From contig DJVB01000049.1 in NCBI GenBank assembly GCA_002440745.1, positions 1-64,000 of the forward strand: 64,000 bases of DNA, given 5' to 3'. The notes beneath the pieces were generated by a model. It was given only the letters and a program-made list of their open reading frames with translations, did not search any database and was not told where the DNA came from. Below, in pieces: positions 26,048-34,981 of the stretch. This stretch comes from Bacteroidales bacterium UBA6267. Lineage in GTDB: Bacteria > Bacteroidota > Bacteroidia > Bacteroidales > UBA1556. Numbering within the stretch: the stretch's first letter is position 1; each line of letters opens with the position of its first letter. Position numbers and translations under genes: made by a program.

Positions 26048-27400
26048 CTATTTTAATACTCTCCGATTTATCAAATCCACGAAAAACTTATTTCCCATCA
26101 CAACAAATTGCATGAAGTCAATTTTGACAATCTTATTCAAATAATAATACCCCATTATCAGCCCTATAATAGTGTTCAAAACAGTAACTAATGCCACATA
26201 AAACAGGGAGTCGAACACATAGATTGCCACCAAATCGCCAACGATATTAACCGAAGCCATAAAGACTACTTTAATCAGATTACTTTTGGGAGCGTTCAAA
26301 CTATCTAAAGCCACACCGCTAATTCGGTCTAAAGGAAGAATGAGTCCATAAATGGTAAATACCCTAAAAATAAGAGTGAGCTCGCCAAGAGAATCGCGGT
26401 ATTGCTCACCTCCAAGCAGTAAAACAATGGGTTCGGCAAAAATAAAAAGTGAAATAATGAAAGGAATAAAAAGCAACGAAATGACCCCGCCATAGCTATA
26501 AAAGGTTTCTTTCCATTTTCCCAACTCATTGTTCAGGCTGAATTTGGCCATTTTTGGAAAAGCGGTTGCCATAAAAGAACGCAAAGGAATTTCAAGGAGT
26601 TCTGTGAGTTTTAGAGGTATCACATATTTCGCGACACCGACAGCACCAAGAAAAGGAGCCAAACCTATTAGAAAAGTATCTGCTGATTTCAATAAGCTAG
26701 AGCCTAACATGGTTCCCATGCTATACTTCCCATAATGAAGCATTTGCAGCACTTTTTCTTTTTCATACTTGAAAGTAAATCTTGTTCCGTCCCACCCAAA
26801 ATATAGCGTGATAATTGATGCCAAAAGGTTGGATCCGATATTTGCCCAAATTATAGCAATTAATCCCCAATCGAGCCAAATAAGGTCAACAATTAAAAAG
26901 AGCACGAAGCTTACCACATTGGCCATTCGTACGATAAAAATTCGTCCGAAAGCCTGCCACGATTGTAAAACAGACAGACCATTATTCCAAAATAAATTGG
27001 TGAAAACTAAAATCGGATAGAAATAAAAGAAATAGCGAAAGTCGCTGGAAGCTATGGCATTAGGAAAAAGCAGAACAATCAATAAAAGCACCAAGGAGAT
27101 AATAATTGCCAAAGCTAAACCAATGATAGAGTTTGCTCCTAACCACGGGATGCTGTCTTTATCTTTTACCCCTGAAGTGAATCGCACTAAGGCCGTTCGT
27201 GTAAGTCCGAATCGGAATAAATCGATAAATGCACTTGCAGTAAGAAAGATTGTGAATAATCCAAAATCCTCTTTGGACAAAGTTCGGGTTAAAATGATGA
27301 AGCTGATAAAACCAAAAAAAGAAAACCCTAAGTTTCCGACAAAGGAAAGAAAATTCCTCTCGTAGAGAATCTTTTTAAACAGTTTTATCAATGCTTTCAT
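26048..27400 (-). CDS. Polysaccharide flippase (Wzx/MATE-like)
   Basis: This 450-residue integral membrane protein with 12-14 predicted helices is of the oligosaccharide flippase type: the opening FVGNLGFSFFGFISFIILTRTLSKEDFGLF and a pattern of charged turns between hydrophobic helices. It should move undecaprenyl-linked repeat units across the inner membrane. It sits 9 bp after the polymerase start and 10 bp before the Wzc-like stop, consistent with one transcript. Confidence 0.85.
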   Translation of the reverse strand: MKALIKLFKKILYERNFLSFVGNLGFSFFGFISFIILTRTLSKEDFGLFTIFLTASAFIDLFRFGLTRTALVRFTSGVKDKDSIPWLGANSIIGLALAIIISLVLLLIVLLFPNAIASSDFRYFFYFYPILVFTNLFWNNGLSVLQSWQAFGRIFIVRMANVVSFVLFLIVDLIWLDWGLIAIIWANIGSNLLASIITLYFGWDGTRFTFKYEKEKVLQMLHYGKYSMGTMLGSSLLKSADTFLIGLAPFLGAVGVAKYVIPLKLTELLEIPLRSFMATAFPKMAKFSLNNELGKWKETFYSYGGVISLLFIPFIISLFIFAEPIVLLLGGEQYRDSLGELTLIFRVFTIYGLILPLDRISGVALDSLNAPKSNLIKVVFMASVNIVGDLVAIYVFDSLFYVALVTVLNTIIGLIMGYYYLNKIVKIDFMQFVVMGNKFFVDLINRRVLK

Positions 27401-27410
27401 TCTTAAGTGT

Positions 27411-29597
27411 TTAAAAACCTGACCGAGTGCGATAATTCAAAGTGATAATTTTCTTGAGTATTCTACGAACTCTGCTTCGCTGTTTCGGAATTTCTCCCAA
27501 AACCTCACCTAATGTATCGATATCGATACCATTTAGAATGACGTAGTTACGGTCAGGGTGGATAGTTTTCAGGAAATTCAGACTATTCTCATCGGCTTTT
27601 GTCCAGTTACGATTCGAGCGAAGGATAAAAAGTAACAAATCCGATTTTTGAATAAGATGATCAGGTGATTCGAAAAAAATAAGAGATGGAATATCCAAAA
27701 ATATATAATCGTAATCCTGAATATTTCGGCTATCAGACAGTGACTCTTCAACGGTTTCGTTTATGGAGATTGGCTTGTTTGAATTAAAGTAAACAAGGTC
27801 GAAAGAGTAGTCTGAGTTAGGAAAATCCGTTGGCTGACTTACAACCAAAACTCTGCGATTGTGATTAGTAAAATGAGTCGCTAATTCTTTTGTCATCATT
27901 GTTTTTCCTTCAATTTGTTGATTACTAACGAAGGAAATAATCTGTGGTTTTCTTTCTTCAACAAGCCCATGTCGGATAGATCTGGCAATTAATTCCAACA
28001 TTCGGTTACGAAGATATTCCGAATTAGCTTTTTTGGGAATGCCATTAAGCCGCGGAAAAACTCCGGCAATAGGAAATCCCGTAAAACGCATTGCTCTTTC
28101 AGGTGTTCGTATTGTTGAGTCGAAGTACTCAAGAATGACAATTAATGCCAATGTAAACAAACCTCCAATTAGACCTGCAGCAATTATAAGCACTTTGCGC
28201 TTTGAGGCCTGTGCGGTAATGGGGAAATAAGGCTCGTCAACAATCTCCACGGAAGAAGAAAGCTCGATATTTTGCTGTTTTAATTTAGCTAAAGTAAGGC
28301 TATGTAGCAGTTCAAGATAAGCCCGCTCAGCAACATCAATTTCACGCTCAATTCGTTTCATTGTGGCGCCTAAGGGAGCAAACTTTTGATAGGTTTCTTC
28401 AAACTCCATCTTACGCTCGTTGAGGATACTAAGTTGACTTTTTGTTTCTTCTAACTTAACAACATTGCTAAGCCAAGAGGATAAAATTTTCTGTATTGGC
28501 AAACCTTCTTTACTGGCCGACATTAGACTAAGATTCTGAATCTCAAGCTCTAATTTCTTTTTTAAATCAGCTTTTCGCTTATTCAGCGCCGCTAATTTCT
28601 CATCATTTGCTCCGTTTTTATTTGTAGTAGAGAGCAAGGTTTCCTCAGCCGAAAGTTCAGACAATTCATTGCGATACTTTACAATATTTTGACTATTTAG
28701 CTTAATTAATTCTTTTTTATTCAATTTCGATTCTAATTCTTGAACGGCTGCTTCGGCGGCTACCAAATCCATTCTAATATTCTGAATCTTAACTCCAAGT
28801 TCTTCCTTTTGCGCCGCAATGTATTTCGACTGCTCATAGTAATTTATGATGTTATTACTCTGATTAAACTCCAGCAAACGGTCTTCGGCATCTTTCAATC
28901 GCTCCGTTGCCAAAGCCACTTGTTCCATAAAGTACTTAACCACATCAGAAGATTGCCCACGCTGTAGTGCTTTATATTTTTTAATAAATACGCGTGTCAA
29001 AATAACTAAGGTTTGTTTGGTGATTCCCGGGTCATTATTGGAATACTCTATTTTAAGCAAATCCGAATTATTTATTCGGGTCACTTTTACCTTCGAAATA
29101 GCCTTGACACTATAATGGGGATGGTCGAGATTTAGCAGCCTATAAAGAAAATTTGTATCATCCGTTCTCATATATTCCAGCATGGCCTCTTTGGTAGCTT
29201 CCAAATTATTTGGATTAATCAAATCTTTAATCTCTTGAGGTGTAATTCGTTGTAGCTCATTATAATGATGCGGTGCAACAAATTCTCGATTTGCCTTTGT
29301 TAGCATCAGGTTTTGTGCAAACAATTCGATACCGGTTTCTTCTTTGGTCTCTCGTGATTCCACAATATTTATAAAATTGTCGAATATAATCTTCACGCCA
29401 AAAAAGTCCACATTTCGAGGCTCTTGCGATTCAATATTCATTCCCGAAGCAATTCCGGTATAAACAACCGTGGACGAGACATAAGTTTTTTCTTCGTTAC
29501 GGGTAAAATACCAAACTAAAATTGCAAGAAATATTGGCACCCCTAAAAGTATCCATATATTCTTTTGAATCAGTCGTATAAATTGTATGATGCTCAT
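27411..29597 (-). CDS. Wzc/GumC-like chain-length determinant with a degenerate kinase-like domain
   Basis: This 728-residue inner-membrane protein has two membrane helices (near residues 15-32 and 465-490). Between them lies a large periplasmic region with coiled-coil segments (YIAAQKEELGVKIQNIRMDL, NKRKADLKKKLELEIQN), as in Wzz/GumC. The C-terminal 175 residues match a BY-kinase/ParA-like domain in outline but look inactive. The Walker A reads NQQIEGKT (559-566) with no leading Gly/Ala; the Walker A' segment VVSQPTDFP lacks the expected Asp; only a Walker B-like YIFLDIP is left. There is no tyrosine-rich tail. It probably acts as a scaffold for polymerisation and export. Confidence 0.85.
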   Translation of the reverse strand: MSIIQFIRLIQKNIWILLGVPIFLAILVWYFTRNEEKTYVSSTVVYTGIASGMNIESQEPRNVDFFGVKIIFDNFINIVESRETKEETGIELFAQNLMLTKANREFVAPHHYNELQRITPQEIKDLINPNNLEATKEAMLEYMRTDDTNFLYRLLNLDHPHYSVKAISKVKVTRINNSDLLKIEYSNNDPGITKQTLVILTRVFIKKYKALQRGQSSDVVKYFMEQVALATERLKDAEDRLLEFNQSNNIINYYEQSKYIAAQKEELGVKIQNIRMDLVAAEAAVQELESKLNKKELIKLNSQNIVKYRNELSELSAEETLLSTTNKNGANDEKLAALNKRKADLKKKLELEIQNLSLMSASKEGLPIQKILSSWLSNVVKLEETKSQLSILNERKMEFEETYQKFAPLGATMKRIEREIDVAERAYLELLHSLTLAKLKQQNIELSSSVEIVDEPYFPITAQASKRKVLIIAAGLIGGLFTLALIVILEYFDSTIRTPERAMRFTGFPIAGVFPRLNGIPKKANSEYLRNRMLELIARSIRHGLVEERKPQIISFVSNQQIEGKTMMTKELATHFTNHNRRVLVVSQPTDFPNSDYSFDLVYFNSNKPISINETVEESLSDSRNIQDYDYIFLDIPSLIFFESPDHLIQKSDLLLFILRSNRNWTKADENSLNFLKTIHPDRNYVILNGIDIDTLGEVLGEIPKQRSRVRRILKKIITLNYRTRSGF

Positions 29598-29606
29598 AAT
29601 CTTTTC

Positions 29607-30395
29607 TTAAAATTGAAATCCACAAATCGCTTCAAGAATCAAATAATTCATCTGAAACTCATACTTATTTTGCTCGAAAGCCGTAAGGGATTTATAATAC
29701 ATTTCTCGAACATTGGCTAGGTCAAAAAGTTCCATTTCTCCTTGGTAGAACATTCTTTCGCTCATAATTAGTTGAGTATAATTAGAATAAACATTCTCGT
29801 TAGCAATCAACATAATTCGATAGAGCATAAGTGTTTTATTGAGTTGTTCGATAACTGTTTTTTTAATTTCTAACTCCAAATCTTTCTTTAAGTCTAATTC
29901 CTGTTCAGCTTCCAATGCGTTGATTTTTTTGACAGTAGGCCGATTAAAGAAGTCGTATAAAGGCGTTCCTGAAACGGTTAATCCAACCGACCATCGGAAG
30001 GATGTACCGGTATTGATAGTACTACCCACAACGCTTTGATCCTGAACCGACAAAAAATTATCATATACCCCGTAATTTGTTGTCGCAAAGAGATTTATAT
30101 ACTTCAACCATTGCTGCGTAATTGTGTTTCGCTCCAACTCTTTTATGTCGTGTTGTTTAATTTGCCGCTGCATCAACCCACTATGTAAAATAGCAGAATC
30201 AATAAGCTGGTTAAGTGGCGGAATTCTATCAATAACAGAAGAATCGCGCACAAGACTATCAGGAGGCAAAGTCAGATTTATTGAATCCTGACTGACGGTA
30301 AATTGGCATGTCCCAACAAAAGGAAAACTTGAAAGAAGCAAAGCTATTGCTATATGTAAAATACTGATTTTATATCTTTTGAATGTTTTTATCAT
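29607..30395 (-). CDS. Short TolC-like outer-membrane efflux protein
   Basis: This 262-residue protein has a signal peptide and then a region resembling half of a TolC/OEP protein: helix-forming DLKKDLELEIKKTVIEQLNKTLML and a Tyr/Asn-rich strand segment. It is about half the length of TolC, which has two such repeats, and would have to oligomerise differently (for example as a hexamer). It has no Wza-like motif. Next to the Wzc-like and sugar-transferase genes it is the likely outer-membrane exit for the polysaccharide. It overlaps the upstream gene by 4 bp. Confidence 0.7.
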   Translation of the reverse strand: MIKTFKRYKISILHIAIALLLSSFPFVGTCQFTVSQDSINLTLPPDSLVRDSSVIDRIPPLNQLIDSAILHSGLMQRQIKQHDIKELERNTITQQWLKYINLFATTNYGVYDNFLSVQDQSVVGSTINTGTSFRWSVGLTVSGTPLYDFFNRPTVKKINALEAEQELDLKKDLELEIKKTVIEQLNKTLMLYRIMLIANENVYSNYTQLIMSERMFYQGEMELFDLANVREMYYKSLTAFEQNKYEFQMNYLILEAICGFQF

Positions 30396-31579
30396 ACATT
30401 ATCATTTTTAAGAAAAACGAAAAACGTTCGGAACAACAACTTCATATCTCCCCAAAACGAATTATTCAAGGCATATTGTTTATCTAATTCAAAGCGCTCC
30501 TCTTCCGACATCTTTCCTGCTCTGCCGCGCAATTCCACTTGCCACAAACCTGTGAGACCGGCTGCACAATTAAATCGCAAGCCCAACTCCAATCGTTTCC
30601 CTCTGGCACTCTTAGTTAACGCATTTGCTTCACTAACCGGCAAAGGGCGATTTCCAACCACACTCATATCGCCTTTAAGAATATTGATTAATTGCGGCAA
30701 TTCATCTATGCTGGTATTTCTTATAAACTTGCCGACTTTGGTAATACGGGGGTCGTTGACAACTTTCAGAAACGCCACTTCAGCTTGACGTCTCATCTTT
30801 ATTATTCGCTCACAAACCACCTTACCGCTATCATCTTCATAAGTTGGCGAACAGTATTCACCCTCAGGAAGTTTCGCACACAAACTACATTCTTCTTCCA
30901 CTTCGGTGGTTTTATATTGATTCAAATGCGCCACTTCTTTCAACCTTTTATCGGCATCCGGATACATTGAGCGGAATTTGTAAAAGTTGAAAGTTTCAAA
31001 GTTTTTACCCACACGCTTTGAGGCGTAAAACACTTTACCTCTTGATTCTAAATAAATTGCAGCAGCTGTAATTAAAAAAATCGGGCTCAAAAGAATAATT
31101 GCTGTGCCTGAAGCCAAAATATCGAAAACCCTTTTTGGCAAGGGTGTGCGGTATCTTTTCAAATCTTCTTTACGAACTTTTTCGTGTCTCTTGGCGTAAA
31201 TCTGCTTAAAATCAAGCAAATATTGAATCCTATTAAACATTTTTTCCGAATCAAGAGGTGCTGAATAATAGTCGTCAAGACCTGTAGAATATGCAATTTT
31301 CCGCAAGGATTCTCTAAATCCTCTACTTACTAAAATGAAAGGAGTATTGGTTTGAAGGTATTTTTGGTGTTTCATTTCCTCAAAAAATGCAATCCCATTA
31401 ACACCTTTCATAAACATATTACAAATAATTGCGTCGAACTGCGAATCGCGGTTATCTTCGAGCCATCTCAGGACTTTCACGCCATTGCTTTGAATTTGCA
31501 CATCAAAACGGCTGTCCGATTGCAAAGGTTCAATCAGTCCGATATCGTCACCAACAAATAAAATTTTGAACTTTTCCAT
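30392..31579 (-). CDS. Pseudo-receiver domain fused to an initiating sugar-phosphate transferase
   Basis: This 395-residue protein is a two-part fusion. Residues 1-125 are a response-regulator-like domain with acidic pair D11/D12, but the phosphoacceptor position is Asn54 and the conserved Lys position is Ala107, so it should not be phosphorylated. Residues 145-395 are a bacterial sugar transferase (WcaJ/WbaP group): one hydrophobic hairpin near 153-178, FYKFRSM (199-205), a DPRITKVGKFIR segment, DELPQLINILKGDMSVVGNRP, and a final WGDMKLLFRT. It starts the lipid-linked repeat by moving a sugar-phosphate to undecaprenyl phosphate. Inside this domain is a Cys-rich insertion (Cys231, 234, 243, 256), possibly a metal site. 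Confidence 0.85.
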   Translation of the reverse strand: MEKFKILFVGDDIGLIEPLQSDSRFDVQIQSNGVKVLRWLEDNRDSQFDAIICNMFMKGVNGIAFFEEMKHQKYLQTNTPFILVSRGFRESLRKIAYSTGLDDYYSAPLDSEKMFNRIQYLLDFKQIYAKRHEKVRKEDLKRYRTPLPKRVFDILASGTAIILLSPIFLITAAAIYLESRGKVFYASKRVGKNFETFNFYKFRSMYPDADKRLKEVAHLNQYKTTEVEEECSLCAKLPEGEYCSPTYEDDSGKVVCERIIKMRRQAEVAFLKVVNDPRITKVGKFIRNTSIDELPQLINILKGDMSVVGNRPLPVSEANALTKSARGKRLELGLRFNCAAGLTGLWQVELRGRAGKMSEEERFELDKQYALNNSFWGDMKLLFRTFFVFLKNDNV

Positions 31580-31590
31580 AACTTCTTATG

Positions 31591-31989
31591 TTAGTTACCA
31601 AATCTGGAATAAAACAAATCTCGGGTTGTCAAACGGCGCTTAATTCTGGCTTTGAGCTCTTTAGGGTTAAATGGTTTTAAGATATAGTCGTCTGCGCCTA
31701 ATTCAAAACAACGGATTTTATCCGCAGAATCCTCCTTCCCTGATAGCATAATTAACGGAATATCATCAAAAAACCCACTGGCTCTCACTTCTTTGATAAA
31801 ATCAAAACCATTGAGTTGGGGCATCTCAATATCGCATAGGATAATATCAGGAAGATTCCCCGCCTGCAAATCGTTGAGGGCATCTAATCCATTATCCCAC
31901 GAAGATATGTCATAATCATCTTTAAATGTATTCTCCAAAATGAATCGAATACTTTTTTCGTCATCAATGGTCATTATTTTCTTCTTCAT
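31591..31989 (-). CDS. Single-domain response regulator
   Basis: This 132-residue CheY-like protein has a complete receiver: D9/D10, phosphoacceptor Asp53 in ILCDIEMP, Ser83, and Lys105 in ILKPF. It has no output domain, so it acts by protein contact. It is the first gene of the exopolysaccharide operon. The next gene carries an inactive receiver of similar layout, which suggests the two domains may pair. No histidine kinase is encoded nearby. Confidence 0.9.
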   Translation of the reverse strand: MKKKIMTIDDEKSIRFILENTFKDDYDISSWDNGLDALNDLQAGNLPDIILCDIEMPQLNGFDFIKEVRASGFFDDIPLIMLSGKEDSADKIRCFELGADDYILKPFNPKELKARIKRRLTTRDLFYSRFGN

Positions 31990-32082
31990 ACGATTGTGCT
32001 TTATTGGGTTAAAATCTTATAAAATCTTATTTTCTAATTATTTACTAAATAAAATAAATTGTAGTCTAAGACTGTAAGGATG

Positions 32083-32114
32083 CAAATATAATCCATTAAT
32101 AACCAATAATGCAA
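32083..32114 (-). promoter_or_regulatory. Promoter of the exopolysaccharide operon
   Basis: On the minus strand TTGC at 32111-32114 and TATATTTG at 32083-32090 match -33/-7 with a 20-bp gap, about 95 bp before the first gene. The 290-bp space between this operon and feoAB otherwise holds a 64-codon plus-strand frame (32109-32303) that looks spurious. Confidence 0.55.
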
Positions 32115-32280
32115 CCGCTAAAATCTATTTTTCTCCTTTTTTCCAAATCCTCCCTCTTCCTAAACGGTTTATTCTTGATAAAGCGAAGAAATGTTATTCT
32201 CCGACAAATAATTAAAGTGTTAACCCTACCTCCTAATACCTATATGTTGGTATTGATTGGTTTTAATAAAAAGGTAACAT

Positions 32281-34833
32281 TTGCTGTCAATCGATCCTAC
32301 TAACCATTTAAAATATAAAGCGTTGAAATTAAGCGACTTAAAAGAAGGTCAAGAAGCAATCATTTCCAAAGTGAAAGGGCAAGGTGCCTTTAGAAGGCGA
32401 ATAATGGAAATGGGGTTTGTGTCCGGAAAAAAAGTTAAGGTAGTCAAATTTGCTCCTTTGATGGATCCTGTGGAGTATAATATTATGGGCTACGACGTTT
32501 CAATTCGGCGAGATGAAGCCAACCTCATTGAGGTTTATCATCCCGATAGCTTACCTGAAAAAGCTATTGAAAATTATTTTGGGACTCATACAGAAGAAAC
32601 TTCCCAAGATACTAAATTACCTTTTAAAAAGCATATTAAAGTTGCCTTTGTTGGAAATCCCAATTGTGGAAAAACCACCATTTTTAATGCGGTTACCGGT
32701 TTAAATGAAAAAGTTGGAAACTATGGCGGAGTGACTGTTGATAGTAAAACTGCCCTCTATAAAAGAAATGGTCATGTGTTTGAAATCACTGATTTACCGG
32801 GCACGTATAGCTTAACAGCCTACAGTCCCGAAGAGCTTTTTGTAAGAAATCACATTATCGATGAAATGCCTGATGTGGTTGTTAATGTGATTGATGGCAG
32901 CAATTTAGAAAGAAATCTCTACCTTACAACTCAGCTTATCGATATGGATATCAGGGTAGTAGGCGCGTTGAATATGTTCGACGAAATGGAGAATAATGGC
33001 GACCGCCTCAATTTAGATGCGTTTTCCAAATTATTAGGCATTCCATTCGTCACAACTGTTGGAAAGAAAAAAATTGGAATAGACCAATTATTTGACAAGA
33101 TTGTTGAGGTGTCGGAGGATAGAAACCCTGTGGTCCGGCATATTCATATCAATTATGGAAAATGTTTAGAAAAATCAATTGGCTTAATACAAGAAAAAAT
33201 CAAATCAGTTGATAATCATGAAATTATCAATAAAATAAGCAGTAGATTTTTAGCAATCAAGCTATTGGAAGAGGATGCACATGCAATTGAAATAGTGAAT
33301 CGGATGAAAAACCGTGACGAGATTCAGTTGTTGGCTCAAGAACGTATCGGAAAAATTGAAGAGTTCTTTAATGACAAAGCCGAAACAGCAATAACTGATG
33401 CGAAATATGGCTTCATCGATGGTGCTCTAAAAGAAACATTTCGGCAGTCTAAAAAAACCGATAAGCGGGTTATTACCAAAGTGATAGACGACATCATAAC
33501 CAACCGTTTATATAGTTTTCCTCTATTCATTTTTTTAATGTGGATCATGTTTCAAGCCACATTCTTTGTGGGAGCTTATCCTCAAGATTGGCTTGAATGG
33601 ATTGTAAATCAATTCGGAATATTTGCAAGTCATCTTCTTCCGGATGGTATGGTAAAAGATATTATTGTCGATGGAGTTATTGGAGGCGTTGGCGGAGTCT
33701 TGGTTTTTCTACCGAATATCCTCATTTTATTTCTTTTCATTTCGCTAATGGAAGATACCGGATATATGGCGCGAGTGGCCTTTATTATGGATAAAATTAT
33801 GCACCGAGTGGGCTTGCATGGACGGTCTTTCATCCCTCTTTTAATGGGTTTTGGATGCAATGTGCCGGCAATCATGGCAACACGAACAATTGAAGGCAAA
33901 AACGATCGGCTTATCACCATTTTGATTACTCCTTTTATGTCATGTTCGGCTCGTCTGCCCGTTTATGTTCTGATTATCAGCGCATTCTTTCCTGAACATC
34001 CAGGCTCTATGTTATTTTTGGTTTATTCTATCGGAATTTTAATGGCCGGAATTATGGCCATTGTTTTTCGAAAAACTCTCTTGAAAGCCAAAGAATTACC
34101 TTTCGTTATGGAATTACCGCCTTATCGTATCCCAACCGCGAAAACCATCGTAAAGCACATGTGGTTTAAAGCGGCCATGTATCTCAAAAAGATGGCAGGA
34201 GTGATTATGATTGCATCTTTAATTATCTGGTTTTTAGGCTATTTTCCCAGAAATGTGGAGTACAGTAAAAACTATGATTATGAAATTGAAAACTTAACGA
34301 AAACATCGGAAGATGCTATTGCACTATCACCAATGAAGTCGGAAGAGATTAAAGCCACTATACAACGTGAAATCTCCTTACTTGAACTTCAAAAAGCAGG
34401 AGAAAGCATAGAGCAATCTTTCATCGGACGCATCGGCAAAGCCATTGAACCTGTAGTGCAACCGTTGGGCTTCGACTGGCGAATGGGGGTTAGCCTTCTC
34501 ACCGGAATGGCAGCCAAAGAAATTGTCGTATCCACCATGGGAGTGCTATATCAAAGCGATTTTGAGAATGACGGCACATCAAGCTTGGAAGCTAAATTGC
34601 AAACGGCTCGATTTGAAAGTGGGCCTCGTGTGGGAGAATTAGTTTATAATAAAGCATCTGCTTTTGCATTTTTGATTTTCATTTTGTTCTACTTTCCCTG
34701 CATTGCGGTGATTAGCGCTGTGAGACATGAAACGGGAAAGTGGAAATGGGCAATCTTTGTGGCAGTTTACACTACCTCCCTCGCGTGGGTATTTAGTTTT
34801 GCTGCTTATCATATTGGCACCTTATTTATCTGA
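32281..34833 (+). CDS. feoB: Ferrous iron transporter, FeoA-FeoB fusion
   Basis: This 850-residue protein joins FeoA and FeoB. Residues 15-85 are FeoA (SH3-like: LSDLKEGQEAII, RIMEMGFVSGKKVKV, YDVSIRRDEANLIEV). Then comes a linker, the G domain of FeoB (GNPNCGKTT, DLPGTYSLTAYS, G4 motif in the form NMFDE), a helical part, and the Fe2+ channel with eight or so helices (PLLMGFGCNVPAIMATR, FMSCSARLPVYVL). It imports Fe2+ at the inner membrane. No ATG is available: a stop at 32275-32277 precedes the first possible start, TTG at 32281, with AAGG seven bases upstream as a ribosome site. A later TTG at 32323 is the alternative. Confidence 0.92.
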   Translation: MLSIDPTNHLKYKALKLSDLKEGQEAIISKVKGQGAFRRRIMEMGFVSGKKVKVVKFAPLMDPVEYNIMGYDVSIRRDEANLIEVYHPDSLPEKAIENYFGTHTEETSQDTKLPFKKHIKVAFVGNPNCGKTTIFNAVTGLNEKVGNYGGVTVDSKTALYKRNGHVFEITDLPGTYSLTAYSPEELFVRNHIIDEMPDVVVNVIDGSNLERNLYLTTQLIDMDIRVVGALNMFDEMENNGDRLNLDAFSKLLGIPFVTTVGKKKIGIDQLFDKIVEVSEDRNPVVRHIHINYGKCLEKSIGLIQEKIKSVDNHEIINKISSRFLAIKLLEEDAHAIEIVNRMKNRDEIQLLAQERIGKIEEFFNDKAETAITDAKYGFIDGALKETFRQSKKTDKRVITKVIDDIITNRLYSFPLFIFLMWIMFQATFFVGAYPQDWLEWIVNQFGIFASHLLPDGMVKDIIVDGVIGGVGGVLVFLPNILILFLFISLMEDTGYMARVAFIMDKIMHRVGLHGRSFIPLLMGFGCNVPAIMATRTIEGKNDRLITILITPFMSCSARLPVYVLIISAFFPEHPGSMLFLVYSIGILMAGIMAIVFRKTLLKAKELPFVMELPPYRIPTAKTIVKHMWFKAAMYLKKMAGVIMIASLIIWFLGYFPRNVEYSKNYDYEIENLTKTSEDAIALSPMKSEEIKATIQREISLLELQKAGESIEQSFIGRIGKAIEPVVQPLGFDWRMGVSLLTGMAAKEIVVSTMGVLYQSDFENDGTSSLEAKLQTARFESGPRVGELVYNKASAFAFLIFILFYFPCIAVISAVRHETGKWKWAIFVAVYTTSLAWVFSFAAYHIGTLFI

Positions 34834-34981
34834 TAATCTTTCAGTTAAATACAAGAATTACATTTATTAATCAAATTTCACATTTAACCGCAATTTTTTT
34901 GAAGAAAATTTGTCATTATTGCCGTTTTGTTTTAATTTTCACAAAACAAGGTAAATATATAATTTTTATACAACAATTTGA

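Noticed and set aside
32109..32303. 64-codon ORF upstream of feoAB
   Set aside because: It has no ribosome site, overlaps the EPS promoter region and the feoAB start, and its translation resembles nothing.
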